A stretch of 64,000 nt of DNA from Paramesorhizobium salinisoli (lineage in GTDB: Bacteria; Pseudomonadota; Alphaproteobacteria; Rhizobiales; Rhizobiaceae): the NCBI RefSeq assembly GCF_003335045.1, contig NZ_QOZG01000009.1, positions 62,001-126,000 on the forward strand, given 5' to 3'. Position 1 is the first letter of the stretch; the number at the start of each line of letters is the position of its first letter. This document shows positions 16,252-24,660 of the stretch, piece after piece. The notes below the pieces were generated by a model. The model was given only the letters and a program-made list of their open reading frames with translations. It was not told the origin of the DNA and did no database searches. A program made the translations under genes and the position numbers.

Positions 16252-17232
16252 ATGCTTGATCGTTCATCCCAGCCTCCGACGCAAATTCCTGCGGACGCGC
16301 TAAGCGAAGTTCTCCAGGACTTTCGCCTGAGTGGAGTCAACTACGGCCGCTGCGAGCTGCGTCATCCATGGAGCATCGCCTTCCCGCAGCAACAGCTGCT
16401 TCGCTTTCATTTCGTCAGTGAGGGGCCATGCTGGATCCATACTGAAGTTCAAGGATGGCAGGAGCTGCAAAACGGCGATCTGGTGTTGTTGCCACAAGGT
16501 GTCGAACACCGACTGGCCAGTAAGCCTGATGTTGTCGGGGACTCGCTTAGGAGCTGTCAGGTCACCAAATTGGGGGGCAATGTCTGTGATGTGGTGCAGG
16601 AAGGAACAGGAGCGACGAGTACCTTGTTCTGCGGTTCCATGACTTTGGGTGCGAATGCCCTCAACCCGTTGATCGCTCTGATGCCGCCGATCATCAAGGG
16701 TTGTGATGTTGCAGGCAATGATCCGATCGTCGGCCCCCTCCTCTCCGCCATGACGGCAGAGGCGTCGCAGCCCCAAATAGGCAGCGCCACAGTCTTGTCA
16801 CGCATGGCGGACGTACTCGTCGCGCGGCTTATTCGCTGCTGGGTCAATTGCAGCGGAGTATCGACCAGTGGCTGGCTCGCCGCGATCCGTGATCCTCATA
16901 TCGGTCGTGCGCTGGCAGCCATGCACCGAAATCCCGGCCATGACTGGACGCTTGAGACCCTTGCTGGCGTGGCAGGCCAATCGCGCTCGATCTTCGCGGA
17001 ACGCTTCAGCGCCATCTTAGGGGAGGGCGCGGCACGGTATCTCGCCCGTCTGCGCATGCAGCTTGCGCGAGAGTTGCTAGGTCAAGACATGTCGGTTGCC
17101 GAGGTCGCTTCTCAACTGGGCTATGAATCTGAAGCTTCTTTCGCCCGCGCCTTCAAACGCATCACCAGCGTTTCACCTGGTGTTGTGCGTCGCACCATTT
17201 CCGGACGAACGGACATAGAATTCGGACTTTAG
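16252..17232 (+). CDS. AraC-family transcriptional regulator
   Basis: A 326-residue protein with an N-terminal cupin-like sensor (YGRCELRHPWSIAFPQQQLLRFHFVSEG...GDLVLLPQGVEHRLAS) of the AraC_binding_2/cupin_6 type and a C-terminal double helix-turn-helix (WTLETLAGVAGQSRSIFAERFSAILGEGAARYLARLRMQLARELL then VAEVASQLGYESEASFARAFKR). The gene is followed 59 bases later by an MFS exporter on the same strand, a standard regulator-exporter pair, so it probably controls that gene in response to the transported compound. The ligand is unknown. Confidence 0.9.
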   Translation: MLDRSSQPPTQIPADALSEVLQDFRLSGVNYGRCELRHPWSIAFPQQQLLRFHFVSEGPCWIHTEVQGWQELQNGDLVLLPQGVEHRLASKPDVVGDSLRSCQVTKLGGNVCDVVQEGTGATSTLFCGSMTLGANALNPLIALMPPIIKGCDVAGNDPIVGPLLSAMTAEASQPQIGSATVLSRMADVLVARLIRCWVNCSGVSTSGWLAAIRDPHIGRALAAMHRNPGHDWTLETLAGVAGQSRSIFAERFSAILGEGAARYLARLRMQLARELLGQDMSVAEVASQLGYESEASFARAFKRITSVSPGVVRRTISGRTDIEFGL

Positions 17233-17291
17233 GATACATATCATCCTGGAAGACTCCGCTATTAAGACCTCCAAACCTTGGAGGTACTTCA

Positions 17292-18497
17292 ATGACGGAC
17301 ACAACATCACAGCTTGACGCCGCGATTGGCGTCGATTCTACCGTTTCGAATACATGGACTCCCACGACCTGGTTTGCCGTTATTTCAATGGCAGCCACAA
17401 GCTTTGCGTTGGTGTCGGCTGAATTCCTGCCGGCAGGTCTGTTGACACCAATGGCGCGTGATCTTGGCGTCAGCGAGGGAACCGCCGGTCAAGTTGTCAC
17501 CGCCACGGCGTCTGTTGGCGCGGTGGCGGCCTTGTTGAGCAATGTTCTCATAGGCAAACTGAACCGGAAGACTGTCCTGGTTGGCCTAAGTGCCTTGGCT
17601 ATCGGCTCCAATCTCGTGGCCGCGCTCGCGACGGATTTTTGGCTATTGTTGTTGGGCCGAGCGGGGCTGGGCATCGCGCTCAGTGGTTTCTGGGCGCTTT
17701 CAGTTGCCGTCGTGGCGAGATTGGTTGGCACCAATGCGACAGGTCGGGGTATGGCTATAGTCACCCTCGGCGTCTCTCTTGCCACCATAGCTGCACCATC
17801 TATGGGTGCTTTGATTAGCGATTGGCTCGGCTGGCGTGCCGCTACGGCCATAACTGCAGGGCTCGCAGCGATTGCGATGCTGCTGCAAATACTTAGCTTG
17901 CCGACGCTACCCGCAAGCACAAGCAATAGTCTTTCCGACGTCTTCCGGCTGACGAAACGGCGCACAGTTCAACTGGGAATGCTTGCCATCCTCTTGCTGA
18001 TGACCGGACATTTTGCCGGCTCGGTTTACGTGCGGCCCTTCCTGGAACAAGTGACGCTGCTTGGCACCGGGCCGATTGCCTTGGCGCTCCTCGGGTTTGG
18101 CATCGCCGCTGTGATCGGCAATGTCGCCGGCGGCCGACTGGCGGACGCAAATATCCGCGTGGCGCTCGCTGTCACCGGCGCCATAATGGCGTTTTCAGCG
18201 CTTGCTCTTGTACTCTGGGGTGCACATAGCGGCGTCGCGTTTGCCCTGGTTGCACTTTGGGGTTTCGCTTTTGGGATGGCTCCGGTGGTATTGCCTACCA
18301 ACTTATCCCGGGGTGCAGCGGACGCCTTGGAGGCTGCTGGCAGCCTAATGGTTGTTTCGTTCCAGGTCGCCATCAGCATAGGTGCGCTGTTCGGAGGCTA
18401 TATGGTCGATCACTATGGTGCCTCAGCGCCATTGACATTTACAGCCGTTTTGGCGGCATCAACTATCGTTCTGGCGTTGCTTCAGCCCCGTAGCTGA
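17292..18497 (+). CDS. MFS transporter, DHA1 family (AraJ/NepI-like)
   Basis: A 401-residue protein with about 12 hydrophobic segments and the signature of the DHA1 subgroup AraJ/NepI/YdhP: ALVSAEFLPAGLLTPMARDLGVSEGTAGQVVTATASVGAV near the first helix, with an Asn/Arg-rich loop between helices 2 and 3 (NVLIGKLNRKTVLVGLS). Such proteins export sugars, nucleosides or drugs by proton antiport. The ATG at 17292 follows GGAGG. A stretch WGFAFGMAPVVLPTNLSRGA fits the central C-domain helices. Linked to the AraC gene upstream. Substrate not determinable. Confidence 0.88.
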   Translation: MTDTTSQLDAAIGVDSTVSNTWTPTTWFAVISMAATSFALVSAEFLPAGLLTPMARDLGVSEGTAGQVVTATASVGAVAALLSNVLIGKLNRKTVLVGLSALAIGSNLVAALATDFWLLLLGRAGLGIALSGFWALSVAVVARLVGTNATGRGMAIVTLGVSLATIAAPSMGALISDWLGWRAATAITAGLAAIAMLLQILSLPTLPASTSNSLSDVFRLTKRRTVQLGMLAILLLMTGHFAGSVYVRPFLEQVTLLGTGPIALALLGFGIAAVIGNVAGGRLADANIRVALAVTGAIMAFSALALVLWGAHSGVAFALVALWGFAFGMAPVVLPTNLSRGAADALEAAGSLMVVSFQVAISIGALFGGYMVDHYGASAPLTFTAVLAASTIVLALLQPRS

Positions 18498-18518
18498 CTC
18501 TTCTGGCTCGCCAGCATT

Positions 18519-18705
18519 TGACATGAACCGGTCGAAAGAGGTTGACGCGCATCATCCGGGCTAAGCCGCGAGCGTCGTTTCGATCGGTCTTGTTAACCTT
18601 TGTCAGGAACGCCTTCGCGTGCCGTGTCTCGATACAAATCGTCGGCAACCCGGCTTCCGCAAGGCCACTGAACAACCATTGCGACAACGGTCCGCCCTCA
18701 AGCCC
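18519..18705 (-). mobile_element. IS110-type transposase fragment
   Basis: The minus frame reads GLEGGPLSQWLFSGLAEAGLPTICIETRHAKAFLTKVNKTDRNDARGLARMMRVNLFRPVHVK. This is the DEDD-region motif of IS110-family transposases (ETRH.KA.L..Q.NKTDRNDARGIA.MMRVGLYRPVHVK). One residue is missing between KAF and VNK. No C-terminal domain, terminal repeats or full element are present, so it is a remnant about 60 codons long, left immediately beyond the MFS stop codon. Confidence 0.82.
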
Positions 18706-18771
18706 GGCCCGAGCCTCCGGTGATCGCATATAACGACTACAAGACAACCGGCCGGCCATGAAGATAGACGA

Positions 18772-18796
18772 CAGGCGCGACCCGGGATCGCGCCTG
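18772..18796 (-). terminator. Terminator hairpin after the arabinoside operon
   Basis: CAGGCGCGA and TCGCGCCTG form a perfect 9-bp stem around CCCGGGA. It lies 9 bases beyond the stop codon of the solute-binding gene on the minus strand and is followed there by a moderately U-rich run (UCGUCUAUCUUC). The plus strand also has a short T run, so the hairpin may work both ways. Confidence 0.65.
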
Positions 18797-18804
18797 ATTT
18801 TACG

Positions 18805-20115
18805 TCAGATGTTCGCCAAGAGGTCGTTGATGCGGCTTTCCGCGCTGCTCAGGGCCTCATCGACCGACTTGTCACCATTGATGGCCGCGCCGAGTTCCTC
18901 GCTGAGAATCGCCTGTATGGGGAACTGGCGCTGGACAGCGCCGGGCAGTGACCTGCCCGTCTCAGCGATTTTCGCGATATTGCCGCGGAAGGGCAGCGCC
19001 TTGAATTCCGGCGTGTCGAAGACCGCCTTGACCGCAGGCAGATGTCCGGTGCGAGCCCACTGGAAATCATTATCGGCAAGGAATTTGAAGAGCTTGCCGA
19101 TGGCTGCGGTCTGCTCCGGCGTGCGGTCCTTGTGCGGCAGGACCCAGCTATGGCCATCGGCATAGGTGCTGTCACGCCCTGGAAAGAGCTGCGGGACGGG
19201 ATAGACGGTGTAGCCACCCGCAAGCGCGGTGTTGCTCTTTTGCGACTGCGCGACAAAGTCGCCGATCAGCCATGTGCCGTTTACGGCAATGCCGCCGGCG
19301 CCCTGGGCAAAGGCGGAAACGGCGGCCGCATAGTCGAGGCCGAGCGTCGTAAGTCCTTCATCGTTGATCCGCTTCATGAATTCCACGACCGATTTGGCTT
19401 CCGGCGTGTTCAGTTTGATTTTCGTCGGATCGGCGAAGAAGTCGGAGTTCTGTTGCTGCAGGAAGGTGTAGAGCATGCGGGCGTAAACCGCGGTTTCATT
19501 GGCGAGGATCTGCACGAGATAGGGCTTGCCGGTTTTTTCCTTGAACTGTTTGCCCTGTGCGAAGAACTCGTCGACCGAGGTTGGCAAAATAGGCGTACCG
19601 TCGGGGTTGACGAGGCCGGCCTCCTTCATGAGATTGAGATTGACGTGGAAAAGCATGGTCCAGTTGTCGAAGGGCAGGCCGAACATCTGGCCTTCCTTAG
19701 TGACGCCGCCGCGTGCCGCCTCCGTGAAACTCGTGGGGGCGATGCCCTGCGCGGCCAGTATTTCGTCGACGGAATCAATCAGGCCGCGCGCCTGATAATC
19801 CGAGATCGCGGAATAATGGATCGACACCACATCGGGTGCGGCGCCGGACGCGAGCTGGGCATTCAACTGATCGTAACCTGGCCATTTGACAGTGGTCACG
19901 TTGACGTCGATATCGGGATTGTCGGCCTCGAACTTGTTGATCAGCGAGGTGATGATGCCGCATTCTCCGACGGCGGACGAGACATCGGTGACCTTGCCAT
20001 AGTCAGGCTCGCAAGCGCCGAAGAAGCGTTGAAGCTGGATCGTTGTCTGCGCCTGGGCAGCACCGGCCCAACTCAAAGCAATCACTGCTGCCGTGCTCAG
20101 AAGAAAATGTCTCAT
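18805..20115 (-). CDS. Sugar ABC transporter solute-binding protein
   Basis: A 436-residue family 1 extracellular solute-binding protein. It begins with a Sec signal peptide ending AGAAQA (MRHFLLSTAAVIALSWAGAAQAQT). The mature part carries NPDIDVNVTTVKWPGYDQLNAQLASGAAPDVVSIH and GIAVNGTWLIGDF, both typical of the CUT1 sugar group. ATG 20115 is chosen because it begins the signal peptide and follows GGGAGAGG; the longer frame has no signal. It binds the sugar in the periplasm and hands it to the two permeases encoded upstream. As the last gene in the operon, it is separated from them by 83 bases holding two hairpins. Confidence 0.9.
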   Translation of the reverse strand: MRHFLLSTAAVIALSWAGAAQAQTTIQLQRFFGACEPDYGKVTDVSSAVGECGIITSLINKFEADNPDIDVNVTTVKWPGYDQLNAQLASGAAPDVVSIHYSAISDYQARGLIDSVDEILAAQGIAPTSFTEAARGGVTKEGQMFGLPFDNWTMLFHVNLNLMKEAGLVNPDGTPILPTSVDEFFAQGKQFKEKTGKPYLVQILANETAVYARMLYTFLQQQNSDFFADPTKIKLNTPEAKSVVEFMKRINDEGLTTLGLDYAAAVSAFAQGAGGIAVNGTWLIGDFVAQSQKSNTALAGGYTVYPVPQLFPGRDSTYADGHSWVLPHKDRTPEQTAAIGKLFKFLADNDFQWARTGHLPAVKAVFDTPEFKALPFRGNIAKIAETGRSLPGAVQRQFPIQAILSEELGAAINGDKSVDEALSSAESRINDLLANI

Positions 20116-20136
20116 AATAGTACCTCTCCCTTTGGT

Positions 20137-20150
20137 GGGGCTTCCGCCCC
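20137..20150 (-). other. Small hairpin in front of the solute-binding gene
   Basis: GGGGC-N4-GCCCC, five perfect base pairs, in the leader of the solute-binding gene, 22 bases before its start codon. It may tune stability or access of the leader. Confidence 0.35.
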
Positions 20151-20163
20151 TTCTGTTTAAAAA

Positions 20164-20195
20164 CTGTTCCGGCCAGCTCCTCCCGACCGGAACAG
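20164..20195 (-). terminator. Terminator-like hairpin between permease and solute-binding genes, loop GGGAGGAG
   Basis: CUGUUCCGG and CCGGAACAG pair perfectly over 9 bp (20164-20172 with 20187-20195), starting three bases after the permease stop. The transcript continues with AGUUUUU, so it has the form of an intrinsic terminator or processing hairpin and would uncouple the level of solute-binding protein from the permeases. On the mRNA strand the loop contains GGGAGGAG (20184-20177), the exact complement of the CUCCUCCC loops in the small RNAs at 50283 and 52445. Confidence 0.65.
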
Positions 20196-20198
20196 AGG

Positions 20199-21047
20199 TC
20201 ATTTCACAGCGCCGCCGGAAACCGCGGTGACGATGTGGCGCTGGAAAATCATGTAGACGATCAGCACCGGCAGGCTGGCGAACACTGCCTGCGCGCTGAG
20301 GAAACCGAGCCCTTCACTTTGCGCGAAGTTCTGTTGTGATGAGGCGATGCCGATGGTGATCGTGAACATTTCCTTTCTTGTGGCCGAGATCAGCGGCCAC
20401 CAGTAATCGTTCCAGGCGTGCAGGAAGGTGAAGATGCCAAGCGTCGCCTGCGCCGGCAGGGTCAGCGGCAGCATGATCTTCCAGAAGATGCGCAACTGCG
20501 AGGCGTTGTCGAGCAGCGCCGCTTCGTCGATGTCCCTTGGGATCGCCTTGAAGAACTGGGTCATCAGGAAGACACCGAAGGCGGACGACAAGCCCGGCAG
20601 TATCAGGCCGATATGGGTGTTGTGCAGGCCGAACCAGTTGAACATCTGATGGCGGGCGATGATGACGGCCTGTTCCGGCACGGCGAGCCCGAAGAGGACG
20701 ATGACGAAAATCGTCCGCCGGAAGGGAAATTCAAGACGCGCGAAGGCGTAGCCGGCCAGGGAAGAAAGGACGAGCACGCCCAGCGTCTGGCCGATGGCGA
20801 CCACCATGCTGTTGAAGAACCAGCCGAAAGCCTGGGAGGAGTAGAGGATGTTGATATAGTTGATGAGCGTATAGGGCACCCGGAAAACCGACTCCGTCCC
20901 GAGCATGAGTTCGCGGTTGTCCTTGATCGAGAGCCCGACCAGCCACGCGACGGGCGCCATCGTCACGATCGCCAGAAGGGTGGCGATCCACAGGAGTGGC
21001 CGGCTGGCGCGTGAGGCTTCGGGCCTGTAGGTCGTATCCCGGCTCAT
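20199..21047 (-). CDS. Carbohydrate ABC transporter permease (second, MalG/UgpE type)
   Basis: A 282-residue inner-membrane permease with six hydrophobic helices. The EAA loop that docks onto the ATPase is visible as FFKAIPRDIDEAALLDNASQLRIFWKIMLPLTLPA. MSRDTTYRPEA is taken as the start because it overlaps the previous gene by four bases (21044-21047) and gives the family length; a longer frame runs through the neighbour. It works with the next permease, the ATPase at 21927 and the binding protein. It belongs to the CUT1 family, which imports oligosaccharides such as arabino-oligosaccharides, to judge from the GH51 gene in the operon. Confidence 0.92.
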   Translation of the reverse strand: MSRDTTYRPEASRASRPLLWIATLLAIVTMAPVAWLVGLSIKDNRELMLGTESVFRVPYTLINYINILYSSQAFGWFFNSMVVAIGQTLGVLVLSSLAGYAFARLEFPFRRTIFVIVLFGLAVPEQAVIIARHQMFNWFGLHNTHIGLILPGLSSAFGVFLMTQFFKAIPRDIDEAALLDNASQLRIFWKIMLPLTLPAQATLGIFTFLHAWNDYWWPLISATRKEMFTITIGIASSQQNFAQSEGLGFLSAQAVFASLPVLIVYMIFQRHIVTAVSGGAVK

Positions 21048-21925
21048 TCGGCAACCTCGGGTTTTCTGGTCGAGACGACGTACTGGACCATGGCGGCGCA
21101 AAGGATGATGAGGAAGAGCAGCTCGGAAGCCGCCGCCCCCTTGCCGACGTCCCAGCGGACGAAACCCACTTCGTAGATATACATGACAAGCGGGCGCGAC
21201 GTGCCGCTTGGGCCGCCATTCGTCATCAGATGTGCCTGGCCGAACAACTGGAACTGCATGACGATCTGGATAACCGTCACCAGCATGACCGTTCGAGCGA
21301 TCGATGGAAGGGTAATCCGTGTCAGCACGCGCCAGGGGCTTGCATTGTCGAGCGCCGCGGCCTCGTAGAGATCGCCCGGAATTTGCTGGAGTGCTGCTAG
21401 AAAGAGCATCATGGGCAGGCCGATACACCACCAGACCGTTGCCACGCCGACCGAGAAGAGTGACCAGCCGGCGGTGGAGAGGAAGTTGATCGGCTGCAGG
21501 CCGAGTTGCTCGAAAATCAACGGCATCAGGCCCTCGCCGGGGATGAAGACGAAGCGCCAGATCAGCGTCACGATGGCGACCGACAGCACGGAGGAGGAAA
21601 AGAAAAGCCCGCGCAGGAACGATGCGGCGCGGGTGGTCCGGTTCAGCGCCAGGGCGAGAAAGAGGCCGAGCGCCACGAGGGTGGGAACGCTGAGCGCGAC
21701 GAACACGACCGTATTGCGGAACGCCTGCAGGAAGACCGGATCGGCCAGGACCCTAGCGTAGTTGCCAAGGCCGACAAACCGCCCCGGTCCGAACAAATCC
21801 ACCTTGTGAAGACTGAGCCACACGCTCCAGAAGAGCGGGAAGGCAAGGAGCAGGGCGAAGATCGTGAGATATGGCAGGACGAAAACGGCATGGCCCCAAT
21901 GGCTGCGGCGATAACTTTCGGCCAT
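21044..21925 (-). CDS. Sugar ABC transporter permease (first, MalF/UgpA type)
   Basis: A 293-residue membrane protein with six helices (HAVFVLPYLTIFALLLAFPLFWSVW) and the EAA loop LQQIPGDLYEAAALDNASPWRVLTRITLPSI. The start MAESYRR at 21925 has GGGAGG five bases upstream, and only one base separates it from the stop of the ATPase gene, so translation is coupled. A frame extension to 22018 lies within the ATPase gene and is rejected. It partners the permease that follows. Confidence 0.92.
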   Translation of the reverse strand: MAESYRRSHWGHAVFVLPYLTIFALLLAFPLFWSVWLSLHKVDLFGPGRFVGLGNYARVLADPVFLQAFRNTVVFVALSVPTLVALGLFLALALNRTTRAASFLRGLFFSSSVLSVAIVTLIWRFVFIPGEGLMPLIFEQLGLQPINFLSTAGWSLFSVGVATVWWCIGLPMMLFLAALQQIPGDLYEAAALDNASPWRVLTRITLPSIARTVMLVTVIQIVMQFQLFGQAHLMTNGGPSGTSRPLVMYIYEVGFVRWDVGKGAAASELLFLIILCAAMVQYVVSTRKPEVAE

Positions 21926-21926
21926 G

Positions 21927-23024
21927 TCAGCCTCCCACCGCATGGTGAGCGACACCGTCGGCCCCGAACAGATGAATGGCCGATATATCGAGTGCGATCT
22001 CGAGCCTGTCGCCGGCATTGACTTGCGCGCGGCCGTCGGCTTCGGCTGTCAATTTCGTGCCATCGGAAAGACGGCCATAGATCAATGTGCGATCGCCGAG
22101 GCGCTCGACCACTTCGACGATGAGCGGAATGCCGGACTGGCCAGCGGGAAGCACAGATATGTCCTCCGCGCGAATGCCGAGCGCGGCGCCTTCGGGAGAA
22201 AAAGCAGTCGGCAGATGGAGTTCGGCATTGAGTATTCCAAGGCCGGACGCGTCGATCGCAACGCCATTCCCGTTTTGCGAAATGTTTTGAACCGGGATGA
22301 AATTCATCGCCGGGGAGCCGACGAAGCCGGCGACAAAGCGTGTCGCCGGCCGGCGATAGATAGTGATCGGCGTGCCGATCTGCTCGATCTTGCGGTTGTG
22401 CATGACAACGATACGATCTGCGAGCGTCATCGCCTCCACCTGATCGTGGGTGACGAAGACCATGGTGCTGCGGAGCCGGGCGTGCAGTTGGGCGAGTTCC
22501 AGGCGGGTGCGGCCCCGCAAGGCCGCATCGAGGTTCGACAGCGGCTCGTCGAAGAGAAAGGCCTTCGGCTCCTTGACGATCGCGCGGCCGATCGCCACGC
22601 GCTGCCGCTGGCCGCCGGAAAGCTTCTGGGGCTTGCGGTCGAGCAGATGGGCGATTTCCAGCGTCTCGGCGGCGAGATGGACACGCCGTTGGATCTCCTC
22701 TTTCGACACCTTGATGTTTTCGAGACCGAAAGACATGTTCTGGGCAACCGTCATATGCGGATAAAGCGCATAGGACTGGAAGACCATGGCGACGCCGCGC
22801 TTGCCTGGAGGAAGCGTGTCGACCCGCTGGTCGCCCACCGAAATCGTCCCTGCGGTCACGTCCTCGAGACCCGCGATCATGCGCAGAAGCGTGGACTTGC
22901 CGCAGCCCGACGGGCCGAGAAAGACGACGAATTCACCCGGTTTTATGGAGAGCGAAATGTCGTCCAGCACTGTCAGTGTGCCGTAATTCTTGCTGACATT
23001 GGTGATCTCGATCGATGCCGACAT
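21927..23024 (-). CDS. ugpC: Sugar ABC transporter ATP-binding protein (UgpC/MsmK type)
   Basis: A 365-residue ATPase: Walker A GPSGCGKST, Q-loop VFQSYALYPHMTV, signature LSGGQRQRVAIGRA, Walker B AFLFDEPLSNLD, switch His in VFVTHDQVEAMT. The C-terminal third is the TOBE/regulatory domain of the CUT1 group (LGIRAEDISVLP). It powers import through the two permeases. The start ATG at 23024 follows the strong ribosome-binding site GGGAGGAG five bases upstream. It comes second in the operon, 29 bases after the GH51 gene. Confidence 0.93.
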   Translation of the reverse strand: MSASIEITNVSKNYGTLTVLDDISLSIKPGEFVVFLGPSGCGKSTLLRMIAGLEDVTAGTISVGDQRVDTLPPGKRGVAMVFQSYALYPHMTVAQNMSFGLENIKVSKEEIQRRVHLAAETLEIAHLLDRKPQKLSGGQRQRVAIGRAIVKEPKAFLFDEPLSNLDAALRGRTRLELAQLHARLRSTMVFVTHDQVEAMTLADRIVVMHNRKIEQIGTPITIYRRPATRFVAGFVGSPAMNFIPVQNISQNGNGVAIDASGLGILNAELHLPTAFSPEGAALGIRAEDISVLPAGQSGIPLIVEVVERLGDRTLIYGRLSDGTKLTAEADGRAQVNAGDRLEIALDISAIHLFGADGVAHHAVGG

Positions 23025-23029
23025 GGGTT

Positions 23030-23037
23030 CTCCTCCC
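23030..23037 (-). promoter_or_regulatory. Ribosome-binding site of ugpC, exact complement of CUCCUCCC
   Basis: GGGAGGAG sits five bases before the ugpC ATG. It is unusually long and strong for this window and is complementary over all 8 bases to the loop sequence of the two small RNAs described at 50283 and 52445. A specific 8-mer is expected about once per strand in 65 kb, so the match alone is weak, but it falls on the functional site. Confidence 0.5.
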
Positions 23038-23053
23038 GACCCTCCGTCCTGCC

Positions 23054-24562
23054 TCACGTGCCGAGCCGGATCATCCGGTAGCTTAGCGGGGCGATGGCCA
23101 GGGTAAGCCTTCCGTCCGATATTTTTGCGCCCGTTCCGTCGCGCGGCGCTATCGCTTCGCGTCCCGGCCCGTTGACATCACGAAGTCCGTGCCCCTCGAT
23201 CACCTTGTCCATGATGACTTTGCGCTCGCCGAAACCCTGCAGGGCAAGGTCGAATTCGATCGCCTTTTCCTGATGGCGGTTGACGATGAAGAAGGTCAGG
23301 GCGCCGTCCTTGTCGGTCTCGACCGCCGAGACGTCGAGATAGGGCACGTTTTGGGCAAAATCGGTGGAATAGGTCGGACAGTCGAGGGAAAGCTGGAGTG
23401 CCTTTCCACGTCCGAAATGCGAGGCGAAGAAATAGGGGAAGAACGTCGTCTGGCGCCATGCCGGGCCGCCGGCTGACGTCATGATGGGAGCGATGACGTT
23501 GACGAGCTGGGCCAGACAGCCGACCTTCACCACATCCGAACGGCGGATGAAGGTGTTGAGGATGCAGCCGACCTGCAGCACATCCTCGAAATTATAGATA
23601 TCCTCCAGGAGCGCTGGCGCATGAGGCCAGCCATCGCCGCCCTCCAGAACTTTTTTATCGGCTTCGCGCGAATGGTACCAGACGTTCCATTCATCGAAAC
23701 TGATATAGACGTTCTTCTTCGAGCGCTTCTTTGCCTTGGTGTATGCGATGACGCCGGCGACGGTGCCGATATAGTCGTCGAGCCGGGCGTTCTGCGCCAG
23801 ATAATCGGCCGTATTGCCCGCATGATTGTCGAAATACATGTGAAGGCTGATGTAATCGACGGAATCATAAGTGTAGTCGAGAACTGTCGCTTCCCAGGCC
23901 GGATAGGTGGCCATCCTGGGGGATGACGATCCACAGACAACGAGCTCGATCGACTTGTCGAAGGCCCGCATGGCCTTTGCGGTTTCGAAGGCGATGCGAC
24001 CATATTCCTCAGCGGTCTTCTGGCCGATCTGCCAGGGGCCGTCCATCTCGTTACCCAGGCACCACATCTTGACGCCCCAGGGTGCTTCACGGCCGTTCTT
24101 GCGGCGCAGGTCCGACCAATAGCTGCCGCCCGGGTGATTCACATATTCGAGGAAGGCGCGCGCCGCATCGAGACCGCGCGAACCCAGATTGACGGCGAGC
24201 ATCATATCGGTGCCGGCAGCTTCGGCCCAATCGGCGAATTCGTGGATGCCGACCTGATTGGACTCCGAACTGTGCCAGGCGAGATCCAGACGAACAGGGC
24301 GCTCGTCGCGAGGGCCGATGCCATCTTCCCAATCATAGGCCGAAACGAAATTGCCGCCGGGATAGCGGACGATCGGTACGTCAAGCTCGCGAACGAGATC
24401 GATGACGTCCTGGCGCATGCCGTTGCGGTCAGCCGTCGGATGATCGGGCTCGTAGATACCCGTGTAGACAGCCCGGCCCAGATGCTCGATGAACGAACCG
24501 TAAAGGCGTGGATCAATGGTGCTGATGATGTAACCGCTGTGAACGGTTCCGCCTGCCCGCAT
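23054..24562 (-). CDS. Alpha-L-arabinofuranosidase, GH51
   Basis: A 502-residue intracellular enzyme that removes terminal alpha-L-arabinofuranose from arabino-oligosaccharides. The acid/base is E172 in CLGNEMDGPWQ and the nucleophile E291 in YISFDEWNVWYH, both in the expected GH51 context; IVRYPGGNFVSAYDWEDGIGP is another family block. No signal peptide is present, which fits import of oligosaccharides by the ABC transporter encoded next. ATG 24562 follows GGGAGAGAA. First gene of the operon. Confidence 0.95.
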   Translation of the reverse strand: MRAGGTVHSGYIISTIDPRLYGSFIEHLGRAVYTGIYEPDHPTADRNGMRQDVIDLVRELDVPIVRYPGGNFVSAYDWEDGIGPRDERPVRLDLAWHSSESNQVGIHEFADWAEAAGTDMMLAVNLGSRGLDAARAFLEYVNHPGGSYWSDLRRKNGREAPWGVKMWCLGNEMDGPWQIGQKTAEEYGRIAFETAKAMRAFDKSIELVVCGSSSPRMATYPAWEATVLDYTYDSVDYISLHMYFDNHAGNTADYLAQNARLDDYIGTVAGVIAYTKAKKRSKKNVYISFDEWNVWYHSREADKKVLEGGDGWPHAPALLEDIYNFEDVLQVGCILNTFIRRSDVVKVGCLAQLVNVIAPIMTSAGGPAWRQTTFFPYFFASHFGRGKALQLSLDCPTYSTDFAQNVPYLDVSAVETDKDGALTFFIVNRHQEKAIEFDLALQGFGERKVIMDKVIEGHGLRDVNGPGREAIAPRDGTGAKISDGRLTLAIAPLSYRMIRLGT

Positions 24563-24577
24563 GCTTTCTCTCCCACT

Positions 24578-24596
24578 ATATCTATAAATCAGATAT
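24578..24596. promoter_or_regulatory. Dyad before the arabinoside operon, candidate regulator site
   Basis: ATATCT-N7-AGATAT is an inverted repeat in the 98 bases between the regulator gene and the GH51 gene, in AT-rich sequence. A related TATCAGATA...GATCT element lies upstream of the regulator itself (about 25610-25637). Position suggests binding of the ArsR-type regulator. Confidence 0.4.
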
Positions 24597-24660
24597 ATAT
24601 CATTATTGGAGATATGTTACACGCGATCAAGCGGACGTCAACCGGTCTTGCCCGGGGAAA

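Noticed and set aside
20418-21014. Long plus-strand frame opposite the permease genes
   Set aside because: Charged, unstructured composition typical of the antisense of GC-rich membrane-protein genes.
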